A DNA stretch of 64,000 bases from MFD04716-140 sp963703125 (GCA_963703125.1 OY969790.1:1-64000); one strand, 5' to 3'. Shown: positions 46,347 to 56,105, numbered from the stretch's first letter. Notes: a model not told the origin generated them from the sequence alone. Numbers and translations: made by a program.

Positions 46347-48807
46347 TTATATGTGGTCTACATTGTAGATTACACGAACACTTCTATAGTGGGAAATAGC
46401 ATTAAAGGATTTTTCAACCCTTTTAATGCTATTTTTTGTTTTTGTCAAAGACTCACGCAGTTCTATCTTGACAATTATATTTTTGATAAATTCATTTCGT
46501 ATGCGGGCAACTGGTGGGTACTCCGGCCCCAAAACGCCTGCTGTTGTTACGTTGCGCAATGATTGGGCGAACCATTCCGAAGCTTCATTCAGTTTATTAT
46601 AATCTTTGTGCTTGAAAGTGATTTTTATAATTCTATTTAGAGGCGGATATTTAAATTGGCTTCTCTCGTAAATCTGTTCCTTGAACATTCCATTATAATC
46701 GCCCATAGTAACCTGTTGTAAAATTTGGTGATGGGGATTGAAAGATTGAATAATAACCTTGCCTCTTTTTTTGGTTCCTCCCTGCCCTACCCGCAACTTG
46801 GGTCAGCAATTGAAAACTGCGTTCGAAAGCCCTATAATCTGGAAAGTTCAAAAGGGCATCCGCATTCATAATACCCACAAGGCTTACATTTCTGAAGTCA
46901 AGCCCTTTGGTTAACATCTGGGTCCCGACCAAAATATCCAACTCCTGCTGTTCAAAGGCCGTAATTATTCTTTCATAGCCATGTTTACCGCGGGTCGTGT
47001 CCAAATCCATCCTACCGACTTTAGCCTCAGGGAAAAACTCTTGCAGTTCCTGTTCCACCTGTTCCGTTCCAAATCCTTTGGTGTCCAAAGTAGAGTTCCC
47101 ACATGCCATACAACTTTCTTGTAAAGCCATGTGATACCCACAATAGTGGCACCGTAGTTGTTTTTTATGTTGGTGATACGTTAGGCTAACATCGCAATTT
47201 GGGCATTGCGGTGAATGACCACATGTGGTACATTCCACAATCGGCGCATATCCTCTGCGGTTTTGAAATAAAATCACTTGCTCGCCGGCATCTAAGGTTT
47301 CGGTGATTTCTTCCAACAAACGCTCTGTAAAATGGCCTTTCATCCTCCGTTTCCGAGTCTGTTCGGATAAATCAACCAGTTCCATATCCGGCATCAGTAC
47401 ATTGCCATATCTTCTTTCTATAAGGGCATATCCATATTTTCCTTCCTGCACATTATAGAAGCTTTCAACACTAGGGGTAGCCGAACCAAGTAGAATGTTA
47501 CTATCGTGAATTTTAGCCAGGACAATGGCCGCATCACGGGCATGATATCGCGGGGCTGGATCAAATTGCTTGAATGAACCTTCATGCTCTTCATCAACTA
47601 TTATCAATCCCAAATCCGAAAAGGGTAAAAATAAAGCCGAGCGGGCACCAATTACAATTTGGGCCTTGGTCTTTTTGTCAAGTACATTGTTCCAAACTTC
47701 AACGCGTTCCTGAATGGTATACTTTGAATGATAAATGGAGACTTTTTCCCCAAAGTATTCTTGCAATCGGGATATCAATTGAGTGGTCAAGGCTATTTCT
47801 GGGAGCAGATAGAGTGCCTGCTTACCATTTTCAATAATACATTTCTGTATCAATTCAACATACACCTCGGTTTTGCCGGAGGATGTTACCCCATGTAATA
47901 AGGTGACATTCTTATTTTTAAAACTCTGAAGAATATCGCCTAGAGCTATCTGTTGAAATTCGTTAAGTGATTTCAGATCTTCATTGCCTCCATCGCCCAA
48001 ATAAGAAACTCTATCTATCTGAATGGAATACTCGTCTAGAATTCCTTTGTCAACCAATGATTTAATGACCGCTTTGGAGCTATTGCTCCTGCTTTCCAAT
48101 TCAGAAATTTTGATAGGCTTTGGATTTGAAGCCTGCAATTGGAACAATGATAATACAACCTGGCTTTGTTTTGGTGCCCGGGATAAACTTTCCAATAAGA
48201 CCTCAAGTCGTTCTTCCCGTAGGTATTCCTTACCAAGTTTCACATATTTTACAAGTTTAGGCCTATACTGCTCGTATATTTCTTCCTTTAGGTGGATTAT
48301 ATTCTTTTGCAACAGCCTGTTCAAAACAGGCAGCACATTTTTTCTTTCAATAATGGCACTTACCTCGTGAACTTTTAGTGCCGATTGATGTTGAAGTGCC
48401 TCATAAACCAAAAACTCATCATCGGCCAAATTTTTGTCATCAATAATTGCCTGTTCATTTTTGAGGATAAGCGTTTCACTTTCAAGTAGAAATGCACTTG
48501 GTATTGCGCTCCTGAAAACTTCTCCAAGAGTACACATATAATAGTCGGCTATCCACTGCCAATGTTGTAATTGAATTGAGTTCACCAAAGGAATCTCATC
48601 TAGTATTTGATGAATTTCCTTTGCCTCATAGGCCAATGGTGCCCTTTCATGAACTTCGAAAACCAATCCGGTATAAATCTTAGATTTGCCAAAGGGTACA
48701 GCAACCCTCATGCCTGGTTTTAAAAAAAGTGCTTCAGTTTCAGTAATGCTGTATGTAAATAGTTTTTCTAAGGGTATGGGCAAGATTACACTAGTGAAGT
48801 ATTTCAT
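46347..48807 (-). CDS. priA: Primosomal replication helicase, one frameshift
   Basis: Restarts collapsed replication forks. After correction about 820 residues. The N-terminal DNA-binding domain starts YFTSVILPIPLEKLFTYSI; helicase motifs are Walker A LLHGVTSSGKTEVY, DEEH in LIIVDEEHEGSFKQ, GSATPSVESF, VILFQNRRGYAP and LTQVAGRAGR; the zinc-binding cysteines are in CTTCGHSPQCPNC and CHYCGYHM and CMACGN. After QVAGRAGR the frame shifts by one base at 46775-46776 and continues TKKRGKVIIQSF to the end YRSVRVIYNVD. Last gene of a nadC-yihY-DUF2147-priA series. A knock-out of priA would be harmful, so the shift is probably a sequencing error. Confidence 0.92.
46394..46436 (+). terminator. Terminator for the LytTR gene, inside the 3' end of priA
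   Basis: AAATAGCATTAAAGG and CCCTTTTAATGCTATTT form a stem of about 15 pairs with one bulge, followed by TTTT. It lies 56 bases after the regulator stop, but the same bases encode the C-terminal region of PriA on the other strand. Confidence 0.75.
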
Positions 48808-48821
48808 AGGACTACGGCATT

Positions 48822-49262
48822 CTAACCTTCGACCCGTAACCAGGTCTGGGTGCGGTAAATGAAGGCGAGATAACCTCTTACCTTAAGTTCATCTGAATTA
48901 TCCGGATTCAACCAAATTTTACACCTGAATGTCATAGCCTGTTCGGGGTCAAATAGATGGTGGCCTTTCCATTCACCATTTTCGTGCTTCTCCAGACCAT
49001 GAATTATCGTCATGCCCAGCACAGGTTTATCCTTTTTGTCGCCTTCACATTTAGTGCACAGAGCGTTCTCTTTGCCTTCTTCCAAAATTTCAAGAACATG
49101 ACCATACATTAGTCCATCCTTTTCATAAATGGAGATCACCGCCTTAGGTTTGCCGGTACGATCATCAATTGTCTTCCATTTTCCAAAAATAGATTGGGAA
49201 AAGGAACACATTGAAATTAATGTAAAAAGTGCTATTAATATGATTTCATTTGTTTTCTTCAT
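48822..49262 (-). CDS. DUF2147 family exported protein
   Basis: A 146-residue protein with a signal peptide (IILIALFTLISMCSFSQ). The mature sequence IFGKWKTIDDRTGKPKAVIS, the two cysteines in LCTKCEGDKKDKPVLGM, and KVRGYLAFIYRTQTW are the DUF2147 pattern, a periplasmic beta-barrel-like fold of unknown role. Its start lies 17 bases inside the end of yihY, and priA follows after 14 bases. Confidence 0.9.
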   Translation of the reverse strand: MKKTNEIILIALFTLISMCSFSQSIFGKWKTIDDRTGKPKAVISIYEKDGLMYGHVLEILEEGKENALCTKCEGDKKDKPVLGMTIIHGLEKHENGEWKGHHLFDPEQAMTFRCKIWLNPDNSDELKVRGYLAFIYRTQTWLRVEG

Positions 49263-50232
49263 CTTTTCGATAGGTTTTCCGGAGCGAATTCAAAGTGGCA
49301 TTCAATTCAAATCCGAGCAGTAAGATATTGGAATTTAACCAAATGAAAACCATTAAAATCAATAATCCGCCCAAGGCTCCATACAATTCGTTATAACTAG
49401 CGAATTTTTCAACATAAACACCAAATAAATAAGATGTGACGGAGAACAAAATCGTGGTCATCAAAGCTCCTATAGAGAAAAATTTAGCCTGTTTGCCTTC
49501 CTTGGTCCCAAAATAATAAAGAATGGATGTGGTCAAATAGGATAGAAAAACAAAAAAAAATACCTTGACAATCTTTAACAAATAAATATCGTCCTTTTCC
49601 AAAACAACACCATAGGCCTGTAGAAAGAAATCACTATAGTATTTTTGGGTATAAAATTCTAGATATACAAATACCACGGCGCCTACGATCAAAAGAATGG
49701 ACAAAATTAGTCCAACACCCAAAGCATACGCATATTGCTTGAAAAAATTACGTGTAAGATTTACATGATAGGAAGTCTCAAAACCGCCAAAAATTGCGTT
49801 CACCCCATTGGTCATTAAAAATATGGAAGTAAAAAAGGCTAAAATGGAGGACCACAGATCTGCTCGCTCCTGTCCCTGAATCTGTTGATAAATTTCCCCA
49901 AAATAATCACTGGTGGCGGTGGGCAAAAAAGATTCCAGAAAAGCAAAAAATTGAGCGTCAAAATCGGCATTCCCCACTTTTACATACGGAATCACGAACG
50001 GCACCAGTGTAAGCAGGAATATTAAAAGTGGAAATAAGGCTAAAAAAAGGCTAAAGGATATGGCACTTGCCCTAGTAGATAGTGCACCACGAACAATACC
50101 TAAAAAATACATTTCAATAAGATCGTAGAGCGAAAGGCCTTCAAATGCTTTTAGCCTTACCTTTTTCAAGAGTCTGGCCACCCATTTGACCAATGGTATT
50201 TTTTCTATCTTCTGTTCTATTTCTACCGACAT
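49246..50232 (-). CDS. YihY/BrkB-family membrane protein
   Basis: A 328-residue inner-membrane protein with six hydrophobic segments. Family signatures: RASAISFSLFLALFPLLIFL near residue 60 and the C-terminal ALGGLLILMVFIWLNSNILLLG. Once called ribonuclease BN, an assignment that was wrong; function is unknown. Its stop overlaps the DUF2147 start by 17 bases and its start follows the nadC stop directly. Confidence 0.9.
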   Translation of the reverse strand: MSVEIEQKIEKIPLVKWVARLLKKVRLKAFEGLSLYDLIEMYFLGIVRGALSTRASAISFSLFLALFPLLIFLLTLVPFVIPYVKVGNADFDAQFFAFLESFLPTATSDYFGEIYQQIQGQERADLWSSILAFFTSIFLMTNGVNAIFGGFETSYHVNLTRNFFKQYAYALGVGLILSILLIVGAVVFVYLEFYTQKYYSDFFLQAYGVVLEKDDIYLLKIVKVFFFVFLSYLTTSILYYFGTKEGKQAKFFSIGALMTTILFSVTSYLFGVYVEKFASYNELYGALGGLLILMVFIWLNSNILLLGFELNATLNSLRKTYRKDEENK

Positions 50233-51090
50233 TTATACGGCCTTTAAACTCAAATCCATATTGTGTACAGAATGTGTCAAGGCCCCGGAAGAAATAAAGT
50301 CGACCCCGCATTCGGCATATTTTCGAATGGTATTCTCATTTATACCGCCCGATGATTCGGTCAAACATTTGTTACCAATCAAAGCAACTGCCTTTTTGGT
50401 GTCCTCAAAGCTGAAATTATCTATCAATATCCGGTATACCCCATCCGATTCTAGAATCTCCCGGATTTCATCTAAATTTCTGGCCTCAACTATAATCTTT
50501 AAATCTCTCTTTGATTCATTCAAATATTTTTTTGCTTTTGAGATGGCAGCCGTAATTCCGCCAGCAAAATCAATATGATTGTCCTTCAGCATGATCATGT
50601 CATAGAGGGCAAATCTATGGTTCTCCCCACCTCCTATTTTTACCGCCCACTTTTCAAGAGCCCTTATTCCCGGGGTTGTTTTACGCGTGTCTAAAATCTT
50701 TGTATTGGTACCCTGCAACAACTTCACATAATATGCGGTTTTGGTGGCAATTGCACTCATACGCTGCATGGCATTGAGTACAAGGCGTTCGGCCTTCAGA
50801 ATACTTTGGGAACCACCTTCCACATAGAATGCAATGTCGCCATATTTAACAGGTGTACCATCCTTGATCAAGACTTCCATTTTTAGGTCCCTGTCAACAA
50901 AATGGAATACCTGTCTTGCAAACTCAATGCCTGCAAGAATGCCATTATCTTTTACTATAAGCTTTGCCTTTCCCATAGCACTTGTGGGAATACAAGCCAA
51001 GGAGCTGTGGTCTCCATCACCCACATCTTCACGAATGGCATTTTCAATTATTCCGTTAATTTCTTCCTGGAATTTTTCTTTAGAAATCAT
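50233..51090 (-). CDS. nadC: Nicotinate-nucleotide pyrophosphorylase (carboxylating)
   Basis: Makes nicotinate mononucleotide from quinolinate and PRPP in NAD synthesis; 285 residues. DGDHSSLACIPTSAMGKAKL, ILDTRKTTPGIRALEKWAVK, GGGENHRFALYDMIMLKDNH and the C-terminal ESSGGINENTIRKYAECGVD with FISSGALTHS are diagnostic for the substrate and phosphate sites. First gene of the series with yihY, DUF2147 and priA; stop and next start abut. Confidence 0.96.
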   Translation of the reverse strand: MISKEKFQEEINGIIENAIREDVGDGDHSSLACIPTSAMGKAKLIVKDNGILAGIEFARQVFHFVDRDLKMEVLIKDGTPVKYGDIAFYVEGGSQSILKAERLVLNAMQRMSAIATKTAYYVKLLQGTNTKILDTRKTTPGIRALEKWAVKIGGGENHRFALYDMIMLKDNHIDFAGGITAAISKAKKYLNESKRDLKIIVEARNLDEIREILESDGVYRILIDNFSFEDTKKAVALIGNKCLTESSGGINENTIRKYAECGVDFISSGALTHSVHNMDLSLKAV

Positions 51091-51221
51091 GCAATGAATT
51101 TTGTACCCGTGCTAAATTAATAAATTGTTATTTGGTTATGGAGATACGCTGTTATTAAGTTATTGAAGTCCTACCCCATTAGAATTTGGTCATTGTTGTT
51201 TTCATATTGACAAATGCAAAT

Positions 51222-51229
51222 TACATTTG
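51222..51229 (+). promoter_or_regulatory. Bacteroidota -7 box directly upstream of rlmH
   Basis: TACATTTG matches TAnnTTTG and ends only four bases before the ATG at 51234. A TTG at 51196-51198 is a possible -33 element with a rather long 23-base spacer. The mRNA should be leaderless or nearly so. Confidence 0.5.
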
Positions 51230-51233
51230 CAAC

Positions 51234-51707
51234 ATGACGATTAAACTCATATCCATAGGCAAAACCGATAATGCCGAGCTGCAGAATCTTATAGAGATCT
51301 ATCAAAATCGGTTAAAACACTATATAAAATTTGAGCTTGACATTATCCCTGATATTAAAAACTCCAAAAACCTGTCCGAAATTGCACAAAAGGAAAAAGA
51401 AGGAGAATTACTATTGAGAAATATCAATGAATCGGATGTTTTAATACTTCTAGACGAAAATGGAAAACAATATAGTTCTATTGATTTCTCTCAGTATCTG
51501 CAGAAAAAAATGAATTCGGGAATCAAGAAATTAGTATTGGTCATTGGTGGTCCTTACGGATTTAGTGATGCCATTTATCAAAAAGCGGCAGGGAAGATAA
51601 GTCTGTCAAAAATGACATTTTCCCACCAAATGGTGCGGTTATTTGTGGTTGAGCAAATTTACCGTGCGTTTACCATTTTAAGGAACGAACCTTATCATCA
51701 CCAATGA
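51234..51707 (+). CDS. rlmH: 23S rRNA (pseudouridine1915-N3)-methyltransferase
   Basis: SPOUT-class enzyme that methylates pseudouridine 1915 in the decoding-neighbouring helix of 23S rRNA; 157 residues, the usual size. MTIKLISIGKTDNAELQNLI at the start, LVIGGPYGFSDAIYQKA in the knot, and the C-terminal SLSKMTFSHQMVRLFVVEQI with YRAFTILRNEPYHH are diagnostic. The ATG at 51234 is chosen because the family N-terminus begins there. Confidence 0.96.
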   Translation: MTIKLISIGKTDNAELQNLIEIYQNRLKHYIKFELDIIPDIKNSKNLSEIAQKEKEGELLLRNINESDVLILLDENGKQYSSIDFSQYLQKKMNSGIKKLVLVIGGPYGFSDAIYQKAAGKISLSKMTFSHQMVRLFVVEQIYRAFTILRNEPYHHQ

Positions 51708-51734
51708 GGGTCAAAAATTGCAAAAACCAAAAAA

Positions 51735-53627
51735 TCAATACAGTACCCTAAACTTAACGGTGTTCTCTATATTTTTAAGTGCTTTGATTACATCCTTATT
51801 GTATTCCTTGTTCAAATCGGTTATAACATATCCTATCTCATTATCGGTTGAAAGATATTGACCAGTAATATTCATTTCAAATTTCGCCAATACTTCATTG
51901 ATCTTGGCCATAATTCCCGGAACATTTTTATGGATATGAAGGAATCTATGTGAATTTTTCTGCTTTGGTAGTCTTATATTTGGGAAATTCACTGCATCAA
52001 CCGTACTGCCAGAGTTTATATAGTCCATTATTTTATTCGGGACAAAATCGGCAATATTACGTTGAGCTTCTTCAGTACTTCCGCCAATATGTGGAGTGAG
52101 AATAACATTTTCCAACCCTTGCAATTCAGTAAAGAACTGTCCATTTGCATTTGGCTCTTCTGGATACACATCTACAGCCGCACCGGCCAGCTTTTTAGTT
52201 TTCAAGGCATTAACCAACGCTTCAATATCAACAACAAACCCTCGGGAAAGATTAATAAGCATCGACCCCCTCTTCATTTGATTCAGTTCTCTTTCCCCAA
52301 TGAAGTTTTTGTTGGCTTTATTATCGTCAATATGTAACGTCACTACATCGGAAACATTCAACAAATCCTCAAGCGTATTGCACTTTATGGCATTCCCCAA
52401 TGCCAATTGGTCATCAACATCATAATAATAAACGCGCATCCCCATGGCTTCTGCCAAAACGGACAGCTGTTTGCCAATATTGCCATAACCAACTATTCCC
52501 AAGTTTTTGCCTCTGACCTCACGAGAATTTTCAGCCGTTTTGTTCCAAGCTCCATTGTGGATTTCGGTACTACGGGGAAAAATGCTGCGCATCAACATTA
52601 TGATCTCGCCAATGGCCAATTCCACGACGGAGCGCGTATTGCTATATGGCGCATTGAAGACCGCTATTCCTTTGGAACGGCATGCCTCTAAATCAATTTG
52701 GGTTGTACCTATACAGAATGCCCCCACTACTAGTAGCTTATTGGCAGCTTCAAGTACTTTTGGCGTTATTTGAGTTTTGGAACGTATTCCCAGTACGTGG
52801 ACCCCTTTAATTTTTTCAATCAGTTCTTCCTCCGGCAAGCTTGACTTTACCGTTTCAACTGAAAAACCATCCTCGGAAAGATTATTAAATGCTGCTGGAT
52901 GCACATTTTCAAGGAGCAAAATCTTTATCCTATTCTTTGGATATGAAATATTTCTAGGCAAATCGTTTACAAATAAAAATTCATCAAGGTTCGGTGCTAT
53001 GTGATCAGCGTTGTTTGCCGCTTTTTCACGGTGCACATTCTCAGTATAAGCAAAAAATTTATCGGCAATTCCAGCCTCCCGCATTACATAATCACTATAC
53101 CCATCACCTATTACCTGAACCTCTCCTTCAAGGTTAAGCCGCTTTAAACATTCGATTTTCCCGTTATGTGAAGATAGTACGTTCATCTCATCAAAACCTA
53201 TGATCGTACCATTATCATCAAACTTAAAAGTATTGGCATATACCCTATTTGAAGGAATTTTATATTCCTCAACAATGGGGTCAATAAATTCTTTAAATCC
53301 ACAGGAAATCACATAAATGTCATCTGAGAATTTTTCAAAAAACTCTTTGTTGGATTCTATGGATTTTGAAATCTTTTGTCTTAGTTCGGCCACAAGGCCA
53401 TCCAAATCTGATTTGTTTGCATTCAATAGTTTGATCCTTCGCTCCAACGATTCTGTAAATGAAATATCACCATCTATTCCTAGATTGGTTATTTTTTGGA
53501 TCTCCGCAATTACTTCTTCCTTGTTCGACTTTCCGTTCAAAGTCATTTCGGCCAAAACATCCAAAGCCTCTACTCTCGTTAAAGTACTATCGAAATCGAA
53601 AACATACTTCCTGCTCACCTCTACCAT
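51735..53627 (-). CDS. serA: Phosphoserine phosphatase / phosphoglycerate dehydrogenase fusion
   Basis: A 630-residue protein joining the first and third enzymes of serine synthesis. Residues about 5-215 are a SerB-like HAD phosphatase: nucleophile and acid in FDFDSTLT (D11, D13), lysine in NGKIECLKR (K157), and metal site GDGYSD (174-179). Residues about 231-545 are D-3-phosphoglycerate dehydrogenase, with GIVGYGNIGK at 377-386 for NAD and the active-site histidine in LTPHIGGSTEEA. The final 70 residues form an ACT domain (HIHKNVPGIMAKINEVLA), as used for serine feedback control in SerA. All phosphatase motifs are intact, so both activities are plausible. Confidence 0.9.
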   Translation of the reverse strand: MVEVSRKYVFDFDSTLTRVEALDVLAEMTLNGKSNKEEVIAEIQKITNLGIDGDISFTESLERRIKLLNANKSDLDGLVAELRQKISKSIESNKEFFEKFSDDIYVISCGFKEFIDPIVEEYKIPSNRVYANTFKFDDNGTIIGFDEMNVLSSHNGKIECLKRLNLEGEVQVIGDGYSDYVMREAGIADKFFAYTENVHREKAANNADHIAPNLDEFLFVNDLPRNISYPKNRIKILLLENVHPAAFNNLSEDGFSVETVKSSLPEEELIEKIKGVHVLGIRSKTQITPKVLEAANKLLVVGAFCIGTTQIDLEACRSKGIAVFNAPYSNTRSVVELAIGEIIMLMRSIFPRSTEIHNGAWNKTAENSREVRGKNLGIVGYGNIGKQLSVLAEAMGMRVYYYDVDDQLALGNAIKCNTLEDLLNVSDVVTLHIDDNKANKNFIGERELNQMKRGSMLINLSRGFVVDIEALVNALKTKKLAGAAVDVYPEEPNANGQFFTELQGLENVILTPHIGGSTEEAQRNIADFVPNKIMDYINSGSTVDAVNFPNIRLPKQKNSHRFLHIHKNVPGIMAKINEVLAKFEMNITGQYLSTDNEIGYVITDLNKEYNKDVIKALKNIENTVKFRVLY

Positions 53628-53647
53628 TCTGCTAAAAATTTAAAGCG

Positions 53648-53655
53648 CAAAAGTA
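53648..53655 (-). promoter_or_regulatory. Bacteroidota -7 box for serA
   Basis: Minus strand TACTTTTG matches TAnnTTTG, 20 bases before the start codon; no TTG at a normal -33 spacing. Confidence 0.45.
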
Positions 53656-53790
53656 AAAATTTATTCGCTCCGATCCACTGCCAATTAAGTAAAAGTTATA
53701 CCTCTAACCAATAGGTGGCTTTTGATAAAATTTTGATACTCCAAATATATCTGAATTATTAGCCAGAAAGTAATAATGTGGTGCAAGTAT

Positions 53791-54576
53791 TTATTCCAGG
53801 AATGACATAATGGCCTTTGAAAAAGCCTCGGTTTTATACGTCCCATTATGATCACCATTCACTATTTTCAAAATACTGCCCGGTATCGCATTTTGAAGAT
53901 CCTTGGGGTTTCCATTATCCGTATCGTTGTCTCCGGAAATAATCAAAACCTTGGCCTTTATTTTTGATAGCTCGTCCAAAGAAGTTACTGGTTGATATTT
54001 TTGTTGGAGATGAAGACATCTTAAATCTGCGCCTATGGAAGAAGCATATTTTACCGCGCCTTCTGTCTCTGCGGTGATTTTTCCATCAAAGGCTTCGGAA
54101 AACATAATTCTACGGTCCCAATCTGGGTTTGTAAAATCAAGTCCCATTCCTCCTAAAACCGCCTTGTTAATGCGTTTGTCTTTCGTCAATAGCTTAGCCA
54201 ACACAATGCTTCCCCTTGAATAACCTACAGCATCATAGTTATTTATACCCAAAGAATCCATCAATAAAATCAAATCGGTTATTTCCACATCATTTGCGAA
54301 TGCGGAATCCTCGTGTGGTTTGTCAGAGGCACCATTCCCCCGTAAATCAGGCACAATAACTCGAAATCCATTGTTGATAAGCCCTTTTTTCAGTTCTGTA
54401 TTGTCCCATGAATTTTTGGAATTAATGAATCCGTGAATTAGTAAAACAGGTAGTCCTTCACCTTCGTCATGATAGGCAATCCGTGTTCCGTCAAAAGACG
54501 TAAGGAATTTGGTTTGGGCCTCAGATACAAAACAAATCAGCCCAATGGCAAATAATACTATCACTTTTACATTCAT
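53791..54576 (-). CDS. Exported alpha/beta hydrolase
   Basis: About 261 residues. A signal peptide (VIVLFAIGLICFVSEAQ) fixes the start at the ATG at 54576, not the longer frame. The core is an alpha/beta-hydrolase fold: oxyanion loop LLIHGFINSKNSWD, nucleophile elbow GYSRGSIV (serine in GxSxG), acid in ISGDNDTDNG and histidine in NGDHNGTY near the end. Substrate unknown; esterase or lactonase-like activity in the periplasm is likely. Downstream of the isoprenylcysteine-type methyltransferase gene on the same strand. Confidence 0.85.
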   Translation of the reverse strand: MNVKVIVLFAIGLICFVSEAQTKFLTSFDGTRIAYHDEGEGLPVLLIHGFINSKNSWDNTELKKGLINNGFRVIVPDLRGNGASDKPHEDSAFANDVEITDLILLMDSLGINNYDAVGYSRGSIVLAKLLTKDKRINKAVLGGMGLDFTNPDWDRRIMFSEAFDGKITAETEGAVKYASSIGADLRCLHLQQKYQPVTSLDELSKIKAKVLIISGDNDTDNGNPKDLQNAIPGSILKIVNGDHNGTYKTEAFSKAIMSFLE

Positions 54577-54628
54577 AGCCTTTAGATTCAATGTAAACTT
54601 ATACTGGAAATCCATTTCGCGGATATTC

Positions 54629-55081
54629 TCAAAACCACCTTCTTACCTTAACATAATATTGTTGATATTCTTTGCCGAAAATCCCCTGTAATACATGCTC
54701 TTCGGGAATTATTTGGAAACGGTTCATATAGGCCACAAAACCTGCCGCCAAAAGAACATTGAATACATTTTCCAATTTCAGCCCCAAACCCAATAGCAAT
54801 AGAAGCATGGCCAAATACATGGGATTTCGGGAGACTGAGTATAATCCGCCGCTTACCAGTTTTGAGGCCCTATGCGGATTCATGGGATCTACCGTTGTCT
54901 TTAATTTTACGAAATGAAAAACTGCAATCAGCCCGATGAGCGACCCTAAACCCAATAAAAAGTACATGAGGTAGGCACGTCCAAAAAAATCAAAATTGCC
55001 AATGGGCAAAAAGGTGGCCAACAAATACATTAACAGTCCAAAAAACAAAAAAACCAAGGCAGGCGGCAATTTTAACTCCAT
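54629..55081 (-). CDS. Isoprenylcysteine-carboxyl/phospholipid methyltransferase-family membrane protein
   Basis: A 150-residue integral membrane protein with four hydrophobic segments. The C-terminal region SGGLYSVSRNPMYLAMLLLL and the motif EEHVLQGIFGKEYQQYYVKV are the ICMT/PEMT signature that binds SAM at the membrane interface. Bacterial members methylate unknown lipids or small molecules. Divergent from rdgB, 50 bases apart. Confidence 0.87.
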   Translation of the reverse strand: MELKLPPALVFLFFGLLMYLLATFLPIGNFDFFGRAYLMYFLLGLGSLIGLIAVFHFVKLKTTVDPMNPHRASKLVSGGLYSVSRNPMYLAMLLLLLGLGLKLENVFNVLLAAGFVAYMNRFQIIPEEHVLQGIFGKEYQQYYVKVRRWF

Positions 55082-55131
55082 ACTATAAAATTACTATTTT
55101 TGATTCAGTTTTTCACTTTTGAAGGTAGTTT

Positions 55132-55734
55132 ATGACACTCGTTTTTGCCACCCACAATTCCAACAAATTATATGAAGTTCAAAAATTACTTCCCAACGGT
55201 ATTAAGATTTTATCGCTTGATGAGATAAATTGTTTTGAGGAAATCCCGGAGACAGGCAAGACACTTGAGGAAAACGCAAAATTAAAAGCGGATTATGTTA
55301 CAAGGAATTTTGGTTTGCCTTGTTTTGCCGATGACACCGGGCTATTGGTTGATTCGCTAAATGGTGCACCCGGGGTTCTATCGGCAAGGTATGCCGGAGG
55401 GCAAAAAAGTGCGGACGATAACATTACGAAACTTTTGATGAACCTTGCGAGCAAGGACAATCGCGAAGCAAAATTTAAGACGGTGATCGCATTGAACGTG
55501 AACAACGAAAGCCAAATTTTTGAAGGGGTTGTTGAAGGGGATATTACTTATTCAAAAAAAGGGAAAAACGGTTTTGGATATGACCCGATATTTAGACCTA
55601 AAAATTATTCGGATACCTTTGCGGAACTTCCATTGAATATAAAAAATGAAATTGGTCACCGTGGTAAAGCAATCAGAAAGCTGGTAGAATATCTACAAAA
55701 AATACAACATGGCTCGCAAAGGGGACACAAATGA
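55132..55734 (+). CDS. rdgB: XTP/dITP diphosphatase (house-cleaning nucleotide pyrophosphatase)
   Basis: A 200-residue Ham1/RdgB-family protein that removes deaminated purine nucleotides. FATHNSNKLYEVQKLLP at the N-terminus, GLPCFADDTGLLVDSLNGAP with the metal-binding acidic pair, ARYAGGQKSADDN, GFGYDPIFRPKNYSDTFAEL and the C-terminal GHRGKAIRKL are diagnostic. A TATTTTTG box at 55094-55101 is a plausible -7 element. Confidence 0.95.
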   Translation: MTLVFATHNSNKLYEVQKLLPNGIKILSLDEINCFEEIPETGKTLEENAKLKADYVTRNFGLPCFADDTGLLVDSLNGAPGVLSARYAGGQKSADDNITKLLMNLASKDNREAKFKTVIALNVNNESQIFEGVVEGDITYSKKGKNGFGYDPIFRPKNYSDTFAELPLNIKNEIGHRGKAIRKLVEYLQKIQHGSQRGHK

Positions 55735-56105
55735 AATGGTGCAAGTGTCGGTTGCTTCTAAAAAGGCAGGAGCTCTCTGAGGTGCTCCAATTGCTTTTCT
55801 TTAAAATTTACATCGTTCCATGAACTGTATTCATCATTATTTAAGACTGTCCTAAGTTGTAAAAGGTATTTAAAATACTTATAGTAATATATTGGACTTA
55901 CAGGTATAATTTTATGGGCCTATGACTATACAACAGCACCTTGAAAACAAAAAGACGTTGAACAAGCTCCAATTAAAAAAATAGCAGTACCTTTGCCGCC
56001 TAAAATAACGCCGCCGGTATGGCAGGTGTTGCGCTGAGTCTAAATGGGTTATATTCGATAATCGCTCTATGCAACACACATATTTGCGATTAAGTAAAAC
56101 ACATT
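55735..56105. other. Intergenic stretch, possible minus-strand gene remnant
   Basis: 371 bases between rdgB and the helicase gene. On the minus strand, 55758-55919 is open for about 53 codons with protein-like composition (IIPVSPIYYYKYFKYLLQLR and SSWNDVNFKEKQLEHLREL) and ends in a stop, but it has no start codon context, and stops interrupt the same frame immediately upstream. This could be the C-terminal remnant of a decayed gene; I do not recognise it. Confidence 0.35.

Noticed and set aside
46760..46796. Programmed frameshift in priA
   Set aside because: No slippery heptamer, pseudoknot or Shine-Dalgarno-like stimulator; no precedent in this gene.
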